Assembly (NCBI GenBank): GCA_022563285.1
Contig: JADFNQ010000001.1
Location: 1-24,830, forward strand
DNA: 24,830 nucleotides
Source: Chloroflexota bacterium
GTDB lineage: Bacteria > Chloroflexota > Dehalococcoidia > SM23-28-2 > RBG-16-64-32
Direction: 5' to 3'
In this document: in pieces, positions 7,261-14,481 of the stretch
Numbering within the stretch: position 1 is the first letter of the stretch
Layout of the letters: every line of letters begins with the position of its first letter
Notes under the pieces: generated by a model
Databases searched by the model: none
What the model was told of the DNA's origin: nothing
The model's input: only the letters and a program-made list of their open reading frames with translations
Program-made: the position numbers and the translations under genes

Positions 7261-7569
7261 ATGGCCCGCCAGAAGATCCGCATCCGCCTCAAGGCCTACG
7301 ACCACCGGATACTGGATCAATCGGCGGTGCTCATCGTCGAAGCGGCGGAGCGCACGGGGGCGGCCGTGGCCGGGCCGGTGCCATTGCCGACGGAGATCAA
7401 GAAGTTCTGCGTGATCCGCTCGCCCCACGTCGATAAGGACTCACGGGAGCAGTTCGAGATCCGCACCCACAAGCGTCTCGTGGACATCCTGGACCCCACG
7501 TCTAAGACCGTGGACGCCCTGATGCGTCTGCAACTGCCTTCGGGCGTAGACATCGAGATCAAGCTGTGA
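7261..7569 (+). CDS. rpsJ: 30S ribosomal protein S10 (NusE)
   Basis: S10, 102 residues, is a 30S head protein that also serves as NusE in transcription antitermination with NusB and links the ribosome to NusG. The N-terminus KIRIRLKAYDHRILDQ and the segments VDKDSREQFEIRTHKR and LPSGVDIEIKL are canonical, and the length is normal. ATG at 7261 is 4 bp after the fusA stop, so it is probably coupled to fusA translation. Its stop overlaps the GTG of rplC by four bases. It is normally the first gene of the S10 operon, but here no promoter is visible ahead of it, suggesting a fused str-S10 unit. Confidence 0.98.
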   Translation: MARQKIRIRLKAYDHRILDQSAVLIVEAAERTGAAVAGPVPLPTEIKKFCVIRSPHVDKDSREQFEIRTHKRLVDILDPTSKTVDALMRLQLPSGVDIEIKL

Positions 7570-8198
7570 GCATCGAAGGCATCCTGGGACGCAAGCTGGG
7601 CATGGCCCAGATCTTCCGGGACGACGGCACCGCCGTCCCCGTGACGGTCATCGAAGCCGGGCCCTGCACCGTTGTCCAGGTAAAGACGGAGGAGAACGAC
7701 GGCTACTCCGCCGTACAGCTAGGGTTCAGCACCCGCAAGCGGGTCACCTCGCCCCAGAAGGGTCACATGAAGGGGCTGGGCCAGTTCCGGTACCTGCGTG
7801 AGTTCCGCGTGGACGATATCAGCGAGTGGGAAGTGGGGAAGAAGGTAGGATGTGAGATCTTCCAGGAGGGGGACATCGTGGACGTATCAGGGGCGTCGAA
7901 AGGCCGCGGCTTCGCCGGGGTGATGAAGCGCCACGGCTTCCACGGCGGGCCCCGCACCCACGGACAGTCGGACCGCGCCCGTGCCCCCGGCTCCATCGGC
8001 GCCGGGACGGATCCCGGCCGTGTAGTCAAGGGTAAGAAGATGGCGGGACACATGGGCACGGGCCAGATCACAGTCAAAAACCTGGAGATCGTCCAGTCAG
8101 ACCCTTCCCGCAACATCCTGATGGTGAAGGGCTCCGTCCCCGGCAGTGAGGACGTACTCTTGCGCGTCCGCCGCTCGAAGCACGGGAGGGCGCGGTAA
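7566..8198 (+). CDS. rplC: 50S ribosomal protein L3
   Basis: L3, 210 residues, is an early-assembling 50S protein with a long loop reaching the peptidyl-transferase centre. GILGRKLGMAQIF near the N-terminus, GRGFAGVMKRHGF and THGQSD, then APGSIGAGTDPGRV and KGKKMAGHMG are family signatures. The glutamine methylated by PrmB in Escherichia coli is replaced in the GSIGAGTDPG segment, so no equivalent modification is expected at that site. The start is GTG within a GTGA overlap with the rpsJ stop, a typical arrangement for translational coupling. Its order between rpsJ and rplD is universal in S10 operons. Confidence 0.98.
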   Translation: MSIEGILGRKLGMAQIFRDDGTAVPVTVIEAGPCTVVQVKTEENDGYSAVQLGFSTRKRVTSPQKGHMKGLGQFRYLREFRVDDISEWEVGKKVGCEIFQEGDIVDVSGASKGRGFAGVMKRHGFHGGPRTHGQSDRARAPGSIGAGTDPGRVVKGKKMAGHMGTGQITVKNLEIVQSDPSRNILMVKGSVPGSEDVLLRVRRSKHGRAR

Positions 8199-8199
8199 C

Positions 8200-9090
8200 A
8201 TGAAGCTCGCCGTGCACAACGCCCAGGGCAAGCGGGTGCGCCAGATCACGGTGGACGATACTGTCTTCGGGATCGTGCCCAACGGCGCCGTGCTCCACCA
8301 GGCGTTCGTCGCTCAGCGCGCCAATCAGCGGCGGGGCAGCGCCAGCACCAAGTCCCGGGGCGAGGTTCAAGGCAGCACCCGCAAGATCCGCAGCCAGAAG
8401 TACACCGGCCGCGCCCGACAGGGGAGCAACCGCTCGCCCGTGCGGGTCGGCGGTGGCGTCGCTTTCGGGCCCCGGCCCCGCAGCTACCGCCAGGCCCTGC
8501 CCAAGAAGATGAGGCGGCTGGCGATCCGCTCCGCCCTATCGGGCAAGGTGGCGGACGGTCAGCTACACGTCGTCGACAAGATAGGCTTCAAGCGGCCGCG
8601 CACTAAGGACGTGATCCGTATCCTGAACAACGTGGGCATTGAGCGCTCCGCGCTCATCGTTACCGGCGAGCCGGACCGCTCCGTTCTGATCAGCGCCCGC
8701 AACCGCCCAAAGACGAAGGTTCTGCCCGCCGCCTACCTCAATGTAGTCGACATGCTCACGTATCGTGACCTTCTGCTGACGGAGGGGGCGGTACGCGCTG
8801 TCGAGGGGCTGTGGGGTGCCGCAGCTGCGAAGCCCGCCGCAGCCGCCGAGGAGCCGACCGCAGAGGCGGAGACGCCGCCGGAGGAGAAACCGCGCCGCCG
8901 CCGGCCCGCGGCCGCAAAGGCGGCAGCCCCGGAGGAGGCGCCGGCGAAGCCAGCCCGCCGTGCGAGCCGGCCCAAGGCTGAGGCCGCAGAGAAGACGGCG
9001 GCAGGGGCCGGCGAGAAGCCCAAACCAGTGCGGCGCCGCTCGCGCAACAAACCTGCCCTGAGCCCCGCCGAAGGGAAGGAGGAGGAGTAG
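8200..9090 (+). CDS. rplD: 50S ribosomal protein L4 with long charged C-terminal extension
   Basis: L4 binds domain I of 23S rRNA and lines the exit tunnel through an extended loop; in some bacteria it represses the S10 operon. The core spans about residues 1-205 and includes the tunnel loop SQKYTGRARQGS (65-76). That loop has Tyr68 where many L4 proteins have Gly. Residues 207-296 form an additional tail rich in Ala, Pro, Glu, Arg and Lys, with clusters such as PRRRRPAAAK; the common L4 length is about 205. I chose ATG at 8200 over upstream starts because GGGAGG (8184-8189) precedes it and it gives the conserved N-terminus, one base after the rplC stop. Confidence 0.95.
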   Translation: MKLAVHNAQGKRVRQITVDDTVFGIVPNGAVLHQAFVAQRANQRRGSASTKSRGEVQGSTRKIRSQKYTGRARQGSNRSPVRVGGGVAFGPRPRSYRQALPKKMRRLAIRSALSGKVADGQLHVVDKIGFKRPRTKDVIRILNNVGIERSALIVTGEPDRSVLISARNRPKTKVLPAAYLNVVDMLTYRDLLLTEGAVRAVEGLWGAAAAKPAAAAEEPTAEAETPPEEKPRRRRPAAAKAAAPEEAPAKPARRASRPKAEAAEKTAAGAGEKPKPVRRRSRNKPALSPAEGKEEE

Positions 9091-9093
9091 GCG

Positions 9094-9393
9094 ATGGCCA
9101 AGCCTGCCCATCCTCTGGAGGTGCTGCGCCGCCCCCTGATCACGGAGAAGGGGACAAGGCTGGGCGGCGAGAACAAGCACGTGTTTGAGGTTCGCCGTGA
9201 GAGCAACAAGCACCAGATCAAGGAGGCTGTGGAGAAGGCCTTCGACGTGCGTGTCCTCAACGTGAATGTGATGAATGTCAAGGGGAAGCCACGGCGTAGC
9301 AGGGGCAGGCGAATACTCCACCGGCCGGACTGGAAAAAGGCCGTGGTGGCCCTCCACCCTGACGACAAGATCGAGCTGTTCGAAGGGCTGTAA
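9094..9393 (+). CDS. rplW: 50S ribosomal protein L23
   Basis: L23, 99 residues, sits at the tunnel exit of the large subunit and is the docking site for trigger factor and SRP. The segments EVLRRPLITEKGT (9-21), KHQIKEAVEKAFDVRV and the loop VKGKPRRSRGRR before WKKAVVALHPDDKIELFEG match the family, and the length is normal. The start is ATG at 9094, 3 bp after the rplD stop, with GGAGGAG in the last rplD codons serving as Shine-Dalgarno. The gene order rplD-rplW-rplB is the standard one, and translation is probably coupled to rplD. Confidence 0.97.
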   Translation: MAKPAHPLEVLRRPLITEKGTRLGGENKHVFEVRRESNKHQIKEAVEKAFDVRVLNVNVMNVKGKPRRSRGRRILHRPDWKKAVVALHPDDKIELFEGL

Positions 9394-9396
9394 GCG

Positions 9397-10227
9397 ATGG
9401 GTATCAGGCAGTACAAACCAACATCGCCGGGGCGCCGCGGCGCCAGCGGCTACACCTTCGAGGAGATCACCAAGAAGCGGCCGGAGAAGTCGCTCCTCGC
9501 TCCCCTTAAGAAGAGCGCCGGACGGAACAACCAGGGCCGGATCAGCGTGCGGCATCGCGGCGGGGGCCACAAGCGCCGCCTGCGAATTATCGACTTCAAA
9601 CGGGACAAGACCGGCGTGCCCGGCAAAGTAGCCGCCATAGAGTACGATCCCAACCGCTCCGCCCGCATCGCCCTCATCCACTACGCGGACGGAGAGAAGC
9701 GGTATATCATCTGGCCCGTCGGCCTCGCCGTAGGCGATACCGTGATGGCGGGCCCAAAGGCGGAGATCAAGCCCGGCAACGCTCTGCCCTTGCGCAACAT
9801 CCCCGCCGGCAACAGCGTGCACAACCTGGAGCTGCACAAGGGCCACGGCGCACAGCTGGCGCGCGGGGCGGGCAGCTCGGCGCAGCTCATGGCCCGCGAA
9901 GGGGACTACGTAATGGTCCGCCTGCCCTCCGGCGAGGTGCGCCGCGTCCACGCCGATTGCATGGCCACTGTTGGCCAGGTGGGCAACGTGGAGCATGACC
10001 AGATCAAGCTGGGACGGGCCGGCCGCAAGCGGCATCTGGGCCGGAGGCCCAAGGTGCGCGGCAGCGCGATGAACCCCCGTGACCACCCCCACGGCGGCGG
10101 CGAGGGAAAGGCTCCCATCGGCCTGCCCGGGCCCAAGACGCCCTGGGGCAAACCCACCCTCGGCTACCGCACCCGCCGCCGCAAGGACACCAACAAGTAC
10201 ATCGTACGCAGACGATTCGACGTGTAG
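9397..10227 (+). CDS. rplB: 50S ribosomal protein L2
   Basis: L2, 276 residues, is one of the most conserved 50S proteins, needed for subunit association and for a functional peptidyl-transferase centre. It begins MGIRQYKPTSPGRRG. HRGGGHKRRLRIIDFKRDK follows the N-terminal portion, and the C-terminal VRGSAMNPRDHPHGGGEGK contains the conserved histidine linked to peptidyl transfer in other bacteria. The length fits the family (about 275). The start ATG is 3 bp after the rplW stop, and rpsS follows 8 bp downstream. Nothing abnormal was seen. Confidence 0.98.
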   Translation: MGIRQYKPTSPGRRGASGYTFEEITKKRPEKSLLAPLKKSAGRNNQGRISVRHRGGGHKRRLRIIDFKRDKTGVPGKVAAIEYDPNRSARIALIHYADGEKRYIIWPVGLAVGDTVMAGPKAEIKPGNALPLRNIPAGNSVHNLELHKGHGAQLARGAGSSAQLMAREGDYVMVRLPSGEVRRVHADCMATVGQVGNVEHDQIKLGRAGRKRHLGRRPKVRGSAMNPRDHPHGGGEGKAPIGLPGPKTPWGKPTLGYRTRRRKDTNKYIVRRRFDV

Positions 10228-10235
10228 GAGAGCCG

Positions 10236-10526
10236 ATGTCTCGTTCGACCAAGAAGGGGCCCTACGCGGACCCCAAGCTGATGAAGAAGGTGGAGCAGGT
10301 AGTGCGCTCCGGCCAGAAGACCGTTATCCGGACCTGGGCCCGCCGTTCCACCATCATGCCGGAGATGGTGGGCCTCACCATCGCCGTGCATGACGGCCGC
10401 CGCCACGTGCCCATCTTCATCACTGAGAACATGGTCGGCCATAAGCTGGGTGAGTTCGCACTGACCCGGACGTTCCGCGGCCACGGCGGCAAGTCCGCCC
10501 AGGTCAGCCAGGTGCGGAGGTATTAG
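10236..10526 (+). CDS. rpsS: 30S ribosomal protein S19
   Basis: S19, 96 residues, is a 30S head protein that pairs with S13 near the A-site finger. It begins MSRSTKKGPYADPKLMKK. TWARRSTIMPEMVG, IAVHDGRRHVPIF and VGHKLGEFALTRTFRGH are family signatures. The length is standard. The start is ATG with a TAGGAGAG Shine-Dalgarno spanning the rplB stop. It precedes rplV by 5 bp, as in the canonical order. Confidence 0.98.
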   Translation: MSRSTKKGPYADPKLMKKVEQVVRSGQKTVIRTWARRSTIMPEMVGLTIAVHDGRRHVPIFITENMVGHKLGEFALTRTFRGHGGKSAQVSQVRRY

Positions 10527-10531
10527 GCGGG

Positions 10532-10870
10532 ATGGAAGTGCGAGCCTACGCCCATAACGTCTCCATCGCGCCCAAGAAGGCGCGGCTCATCCTGGATGAG
10601 ATCCGCGGCATGCGCGTGGATGAGGCGATGTCCCTCCTGCGCTTCATGCCCACGCCGCACGCGCGCATCGTCGCCAAGGCCGTGCGCTCCGCCGTCGCTA
10701 ACGCCGAGAACAACTACAACCTTCAACCGCGAAGCCTGCGCATAGCAAAGGCCTACGCCGGGGACGGCATGACCTTCCGCCGGATGCGACCACGGGCCCG
10801 CGGCCGCGCCGATATCATGCGGCGCCGCAAGAGCAACATAACCATAGTCGTCCAGGAAGAGGAGCTCTAG
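10532..10870 (+). CDS. rplV: 50S ribosomal protein L22
   Basis: L22, 112 residues, contacts all six domains of 23S rRNA; its beta-hairpin lines the exit tunnel beside L4 and carries macrolide-resistance changes in other bacteria. VRAYAHNVSIAPKKARLILDE at the start, KAVRSAVANAENNYNL in the middle and the hairpin and C-terminal region GMTFRRMRPRARGRAD then IVVQEEE are normal for the family. No insertion or deletion is evident in the hairpin. The start is ATG at 10532, shortly after rpsS. The stop is one base before the rpsC start. Confidence 0.97.
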   Translation: MEVRAYAHNVSIAPKKARLILDEIRGMRVDEAMSLLRFMPTPHARIVAKAVRSAVANAENNYNLQPRSLRIAKAYAGDGMTFRRMRPRARGRADIMRRRKSNITIVVQEEEL

Positions 10871-10871
10871 C

Positions 10872-11675
10872 ATGGGCCAGAAGGTACACCCCCACGGCTT
10901 CCGGCTGGGCTACATCTACGACTGGAGCGCCAAGTGGTTCGCCGGCCGTGATTACCCACAGCTCCTGCAGGAGGACCTGGCCATCCGCAAGACCATCAGC
11001 GATCTCCTTCCGGATGCCGGCATATCGTCTGTAGAGATAGAGCGCAACGCAAACCTGATCACGGTGGCTGTGAACACGGCGCGCCCGGGCATCGTCATCG
11101 GGCGCGGGGGCCAGCGGGTGGACGAGCTCCGGGCCGCCCTGGAGAAGGCGAGCGGTCGCAAGATCCGCGTCAACATCAACGAGATACGCATGCCGGAGGT
11201 AGACGCTGCCCTGGTCGCGCGCGCCGTGGCGGACCAGTTGGAGCGTAGGATCTCCCACCGGAGGGCTATCAAGCAGGCGATCGCCCGCGCCATGCAGCGC
11301 GGCGCCCAGGGCATCAAGATCAAGGTTGGAGGGCGTCTGGGCGGGTCCGATATGTCCCGCAAGGACCAGGGGATGGAGGGCCGCGTCCCGCTGCACACCA
11401 TCAGGGCGGACATAGACTACGGCACCGCGGAGGCCCGCACCGCCCTGGGGCGCATCGGCGTCAAGGTGTGGGTCTACAAGGGCGACCGCATTATCGAAGA
11501 GCCAGCGCAGGTGCAGCGCCGGCGTCCTCGGAAGGAAGGCGCCGAGGCGGGGGAGCAGCCGGAGGCGGGGGAGCAGCCGGAGGCCGCGGCCGAGGCGCCG
11601 GAGGTGGAAGCGGCGGTAGCCACAGAACCTGAGCCTAAACCTGAAGCTGAGGCTGAACCGGATGCTACAGCCTAA
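10872..11675 (+). CDS. rpsC: 30S ribosomal protein S3 with acidic C-terminal extension
   Basis: S3 forms part of the mRNA entry site and, with S4 and S5, the ribosomal helicase. The 267-residue product begins MGQKVHPHGFRLG, has a KH-type motif GIVIGRGGQRV (73-83), and has the C-terminal S3 domain with GRLGGSDMSRKD and the closing segment GVKVWVYKGD (196-205). Common S3 length is about 210-235. Here residues 220-267 are a low-complexity tail of Glu, Ala and Pro, including an exact duplication EAGEQP-EAGEQP encoded by an 18-bp tandem repeat. The last 14 bases overlap the start of rplP, so the tail's coding sequence also carries rplP's initiation region. Confidence 0.97.
   Translation: MGQKVHPHGFRLGYIYDWSAKWFAGRDYPQLLQEDLAIRKTISDLLPDAGISSVEIERNANLITVAVNTARPGIVIGRGGQRVDELRAALEKASGRKIRVNINEIRMPEVDAALVARAVADQLERRISHRRAIKQAIARAMQRGAQGIKIKVGGRLGGSDMSRKDQGMEGRVPLHTIRADIDYGTAEARTALGRIGVKVWVYKGDRIIEEPAQVQRRRPRKEGAEAGEQPEAGEQPEAAAEAPEVEAAVATEPEPKPEAEAEPDATA
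11544..11579 (+). repeat. Two perfect 18-bp tandem copies inside rpsC
   Basis: GAGGCGGGGGAGCAGCCG occurs twice head to tail at 11544-11561 and 11562-11579. It encodes EAGEQP twice in the S3 tail. The identity at every third base suggests a recent in-frame duplication, consistent with growth of the tail by slippage. Confidence 0.9.
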
Positions 11676-12078
11676 ACGGACCAAATTCCGCAAGACCCAC
11701 CGAGGCCGCCGCGCTGGCCGCGCCGGCGTCGGCAACGCCGTCACCTTCGGCGATTTCGGCCTGCAGGCTCTGGGCACCTGCTGGATGACCGCTCGTCAGA
11801 TAGAGGCCGGACGGCGGGCGATCACCCGCTACGTCCGCCGCGGTGGAAAGCTCTGGATACGCGTCTTCCCTGACAAGCCGGTGACGAAGAAGCCGCTGGA
11901 GACGAGGCAGGGATCGGGCAAGGGCCCAGTAGAGTTCTGGGTTGCGGTCGTGAAGCCCGGCCGCATCATTTATGAGATCGCCGGGGTGCGCGAGGACACC
12001 GCACGCGAGGCTATGCGCCTGGCCTCCCACAAGCTGCCGATACATACCCGCTTCGTGTTGCGGGAGGCGGTGGCGTAA
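11662..12078 (+). CDS. rplP: 50S ribosomal protein L16
   Basis: L16, 138 residues, is a late-assembling 50S protein needed for A-site tRNA accommodation. It starts MLQPKRTKFRKTHRGRR, the expected N-terminus, and has FGDFGLQAL (29-37), TARQIEAGRRAITRYVRRGG and RIFPDKP-like RVFPDKPVTKKPLETRQGSG; the last part resembles the conserved GKG-containing loop. The ATG at 11662 lies 14 bases inside the rpsC reading frame. This start is strongly supported by homology, so the overlap is real and points to translational coupling. The Shine-Dalgarno is not obvious within the rpsC tail. Confidence 0.97.
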   Translation: MLQPKRTKFRKTHRGRRAGRAGVGNAVTFGDFGLQALGTCWMTARQIEAGRRAITRYVRRGGKLWIRVFPDKPVTKKPLETRQGSGKGPVEFWVAVVKPGRIIYEIAGVREDTAREAMRLASHKLPIHTRFVLREAVA

Positions 12079-12090
12079 GAGAGTAATGAG

Positions 12091-12318
12091 ATGGCGAAGA
12101 AGCTAAAGACGAAGACCCAAGACATACGCAAACTCTCGGACGAGGACCTGGTGAAGCAGCTGGAGGAGGCGCACCGCCGCCTGTTCTCCCTGCGACTCCA
12201 GAAGGAGACCCACCAGATCACCAACCATCGCGAGCTGCCGAGGGCGAAGCGTCTCATCGCGCGGCTGAAGACGATCCTGCGGCAGAGGCAGCTCGCAGGC
12301 ATCGGGGAGGCGCAGTAG
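12091..12318 (+). CDS. rpmC: 50S ribosomal protein L29
   Basis: L29, 75 residues, is a two-helix protein beside L23 at the tunnel exit. The body matches the family: IRKLSDEDLVKQLEEAHRRL, then LFSLRLQKETHQITNHREL and RAKRLIARLKTIL. The N-terminus carries a few extra residues (MAKKLKTKTQD) and the C-terminus a short extension, making it slightly longer than the usual 60-70. The ATG at 12091 is 12 bp after rplP, with GAGAG at 12079-12083 as a weak Shine-Dalgarno. rpsQ begins 2 bp after its stop. Confidence 0.95.
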   Translation: MAKKLKTKTQDIRKLSDEDLVKQLEEAHRRLFSLRLQKETHQITNHRELPRAKRLIARLKTILRQRQLAGIGEAQ

Positions 12319-12320
12319 GC

Positions 12321-13031
12321 ATGGGCCGGTTGGCTCACGGCGGTCACAAGACCCGCGAGGGCACGGTAGTGTCCGACAAGATGGACAAGACCGTCGTCGT
12401 GGCGGTGGCGAGCAGCGTCAGGCACCGTCTCTACAAGAAGATCGTCCGGCGACTTCGTCGCTACAAGGCCCACGACGAAACCAATGACGCCAAGCTGGGT
12501 GACCGTGTCCGCATCGTGGAGTCCCGGCCCTACTCCCGGCACAAGCGCTGGCAGCTCATCGAGGTGTTGATCCGCGCCGACCGGCCCGAAGTGGCCCCCG
12601 AGGAGATAGACTTGGAGCTCCTGGGCGAAGTGAAGGCAGAAGAGGAGGCCGCCCCGGAAGTCCCGGAGGTCGAGGCCGAACCGGAGGTCGCGGAGGAGCC
12701 GGAGGCGAAGGAGGAGCCGGAAGCGGAGGAGCCGGAGGCCGAGGCCGAACCGGAGGTCGCGGAGGAGCCGGAAGCGGAGAAGGAACCAGAAGCGGAGGAG
12801 GAGCCGGAGGCCGCGGCCAAACCGGAGGCGGAGGAGGAGCCAGAAGCGGAGGAGGAGCCGGAGGCGAAGGAGGAGCCGGAGGCGAAGGAGGAACCGGAGG
12901 TGGAGGAGGAGCCGGAAGCGAAGGAGGAGCCGGAGGCTGAGGCAGAAGTGGAGGCGGAACCGGAGGCAGCGGAGGAGCCGGAAGCCGAGGCAGAGGAAGC
13001 GGAAGGCGAGGAGAAGGAGGGATCATCGTGA
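12321..13031 (+). CDS. rpsQ: 30S ribosomal protein S17 with very long acidic Glu/Pro/Ala repeat tail
   Basis: S17 is a primary 16S rRNA-binding protein of the 30S body with an OB fold. The core (about residues 1-90) is recognisable from REGTVVSDKMDKTVVVAV (12-29), RRYKAHDE (46-53), KLGDRVRIVESRPYSRHKRW (58-77) and the end of the fold near LIEVLIRA. Usual length is 80-110, but this product has 236 residues. From about residue 107 to the end it consists almost only of Glu, Pro, Ala, Lys and Val in units such as EEPEA and KEEPEA. The frame stays open and the stop overlaps the rplN start as GTGA, so the tail is translated unless processed. It is probably disordered and highly negative. Confidence 0.95.
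   Translation: MGRLAHGGHKTREGTVVSDKMDKTVVVAVASSVRHRLYKKIVRRLRRYKAHDETNDAKLGDRVRIVESRPYSRHKRWQLIEVLIRADRPEVAPEEIDLELLGEVKAEEEAAPEVPEVEAEPEVAEEPEAKEEPEAEEPEAEAEPEVAEEPEAEKEPEAEEEPEAAAKPEAEEEPEAEEEPEAKEEPEAKEEPEVEEEPEAKEEPEAEAEVEAEPEAAEEPEAEAEEAEGEEKEGSS
12639..13028 (+). repeat. Degenerate repeat tract encoding the acidic S17 tail
   Basis: The tract is built from variants of GAGGAGCCGGAGGCG (EEPEA) with Lys codons inserted in phase. A longer unit is also duplicated: the 32 bases at 12672-12703 recur identically at 12741-12772, an offset of 69 bp (23 codons), in frame. The mixture of exact and drifted copies suggests repeated slippage and duplication. Copy number may vary between strains and may be hard to assemble. 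Confidence 0.9.
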
Positions 13032-13396
13032 TCCAGTCCTCCTCTCGACTCCGTGTCGCCGATAACTCCGGCGCCCGGCAGGTGATGTGCATTAAGGTGC
13101 TCGGCGGCACCCGGCGCCGTTATGGCAGCGTGGGCGATATAATCGTCGCCTCCGTCAAGCATGCCGCCCCGGGCGGCGCCGTCAAGAAGGGGGACGTAGT
13201 GCGGGCCGTCGTCGTCCGCGTGGCGCAGACCTATCGGCGCGACGACGGCTCCTACATCCGATTCGACGACAATGCGGCTGTCATCCTGACCGATGCCTAC
13301 AACCCTCAGGGGACGCGCATCTTCGGGCCCGTGGCCCGCGAGCTTCGAGAGCGCAACTTCATGAAGATCGTCTCCCTGGCCCCGGAGGTGTTGTAG
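13028..13396 (+). CDS. rplN: 50S ribosomal protein L14
   Basis: L14, 122 residues, lies at the subunit interface, forms bridges to 16S rRNA and is the target of the silencing factor RsfS. It begins MIQSSSRLRVADNSGARQ. IKVLGGTRRRYGSVGDIIV and FDDNAAVI, then GTRIFGPVARELRE are family signatures, and length is standard. The start is GTG overlapping the rpsQ stop by four bases. In many bacteria rplN opens the spc operon; here no gap or promoter separates it from the S10 genes. Confidence 0.98.
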   Translation: MIQSSSRLRVADNSGARQVMCIKVLGGTRRRYGSVGDIIVASVKHAAPGGAVKKGDVVRAVVVRVAQTYRRDDGSYIRFDDNAAVILTDAYNPQGTRIFGPVARELRERNFMKIVSLAPEVL

Positions 13397-13398
13397 GC

Positions 13399-13713
13399 AT
13401 GCAACGGGTGAAGAAGGAGGACACAGTCCTCGTTACCAAGGGCAAGGACAGGGGCAGGAGCGGCCCCGTGAAGCTGGTCATACCCGGGAAGAACCGCGTC
13501 ATCGTCACCGGCATTAACATCGTGAAGCGGCACATGCGGCCGCGCGGGCCGCAGCAGCCCGGCGGTATCATCGAGCGCGAGGCGCCAATCTCCCTCGCCA
13601 ACGTCCGTCCCCTGTGCCCCTCCTGCGATAAGCCCGTGCGGGTGGGCTTTCGTGTCCTGGCGGACGGTCGTAAGGTGCGTTACTGTAAGAAGTGCGATGC
13701 GAATTTCGATTGA
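13399..13713 (+). CDS. rplX: 50S ribosomal protein L24 (four-cysteine form)
   Basis: L24, 104 residues, initiates assembly of the 50S subunit by binding the 5' end of 23S rRNA. The N-terminal KOW motif is evident in VKKEDTVLVTKGKDRGRSG (4-22), followed by GINIVKRHMRP (38-48) and GGIIEREAPI (55-64). The C-terminal domain carries CPSC (73-76) and CKKC (96-99), a likely structural zinc site that Escherichia coli L24 lacks but many other lineages have. ATG at 13399 is 2 bp after the rplN stop. Confidence 0.97.
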   Translation: MQRVKKEDTVLVTKGKDRGRSGPVKLVIPGKNRVIVTGINIVKRHMRPRGPQQPGGIIEREAPISLANVRPLCPSCDKPVRVGFRVLADGRKVRYCKKCDANFD

Positions 13714-13726
13714 GGATGTGTAGCAG

Positions 13727-14272
13727 GTGGCTCCGAGACTGAAAGAGAGATACCGCCAGGAGGTAGTGCCGGCCCTGATCAAGGAGTTCGGCTACGCCAA
13801 CGTCATGCAGGTACCGCGGCCTGATAAGGCCAGCGTCAACATCGGCCTGGGAGAGGCCGTGTCGGACGCGAAAGCGCTGGACTCCGCCACCGCAGACGTG
13901 AGCATAATCACCGGGCAGAAGCCCGTGATCACCCGCGCCAAGCGGTCTATCGCCAACTTCAAGCTGCGCGAGGGGATGCCCATCGGTGTGATGGTCACTA
14001 CGCGGGGGGATCGCATGTGGGAGTTCCTGGACCGGCTGCTGAACGCCGCCCTTCCCCGCATTCGCGACTTCCAGGGCCTCTCACCTAGCTCCTTCGACGG
14101 CCGCGGCAACTTCAGCCTCGGCATCCGCGAGCAGCTCATGTTCCCCGAGATCGATTACGATAAGGTCGACCGTATCCGGGGGCTTCAGATAACCATCGTT
14201 ACCACAGCCAGGACGGACGAAGAGGGGAAGCGGCTGTTGGAGCTTCTGGGGATGCCCTTCGCGGGGCGTTAG
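13727..14272 (+). CDS. rplE: 50S ribosomal protein L5
   Basis: L5, 181 residues, binds 5S rRNA and contacts the P-site tRNA and S13 across the interface. It begins MAPRLKERYRQEVVPAL, and FGYANVMQVPRPDKASVNIG, then ITGQKPVITRAKRSIANFKL and REGMPIGVMVTTRG are characteristic. The C-terminal FPEIDYDKVDRIRGLQITI is also diagnostic, and length matches the family. The start is GTG at 13727, 13 bp after rplX, with a weak Shine-Dalgarno. Confidence 0.98.
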   Translation: MAPRLKERYRQEVVPALIKEFGYANVMQVPRPDKASVNIGLGEAVSDAKALDSATADVSIITGQKPVITRAKRSIANFKLREGMPIGVMVTTRGDRMWEFLDRLLNAALPRIRDFQGLSPSSFDGRGNFSLGIREQLMFPEIDYDKVDRIRGLQITIVTTARTDEEGKRLLELLGMPFAGR

Positions 14273-14282
14273 GGGACAGTAA

Positions 14283-14471
14283 GTGGCCCGCAAAGCGCTG
14301 TACGAGAAGACGTTCAACAAGAAGCCGAAGTTCCGGGTACGGCACCGCAACCGCTGCCATCGCTGCGGGCGCCCGCGCGCCTACCTGCGCGCCTTCGCTC
14401 TCTGCCGTATCTGCTTCCGGCAGCTAGCCCTGCTGGGACATCTGCCGGGGGTAAAGAAGTCCAGCTGGTAG
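14283..14471 (+). CDS. rpsN: 30S ribosomal protein S14, zinc-binding type Z
   Basis: S14 is a 30S head protein. This is the short (62 residues) zinc form rather than the roughly 100-residue zinc-free one. Four ligands appear as C25HRC28 and C41RIC44. MARKALYEKTFNKKPKFRVR and HLPGVKKSSW at the end are typical of type Z. The start is GTG at 14283, preceded by TAGGGGAC at the rplE stop. It sits between rplE and rpsH as usual. No zinc-free paralogue is in the window. Confidence 0.97.
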   Translation: MARKALYEKTFNKKPKFRVRHRNRCHRCGRPRAYLRAFALCRICFRQLALLGHLPGVKKSSW

Positions 14472-14481
14472 GACAAGCAAG

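Noticed and set aside
8563..10092. 509-codon open frame on the minus strand across rplD, rplW and rplB
   Set aside because: It is fully antisense to three certain ribosomal genes; its protein is Leu/Ala/Gly/His-rich without a recognisable motif. Long antisense frames are expected in GC-rich coding DNA.
12530..13162. 210-codon minus-strand frame with Ser/Ala/Gly repeats
   Set aside because: It is the complement of the S17 acidic repeat tract (GGC/TCC-type codons) and has no independent support.
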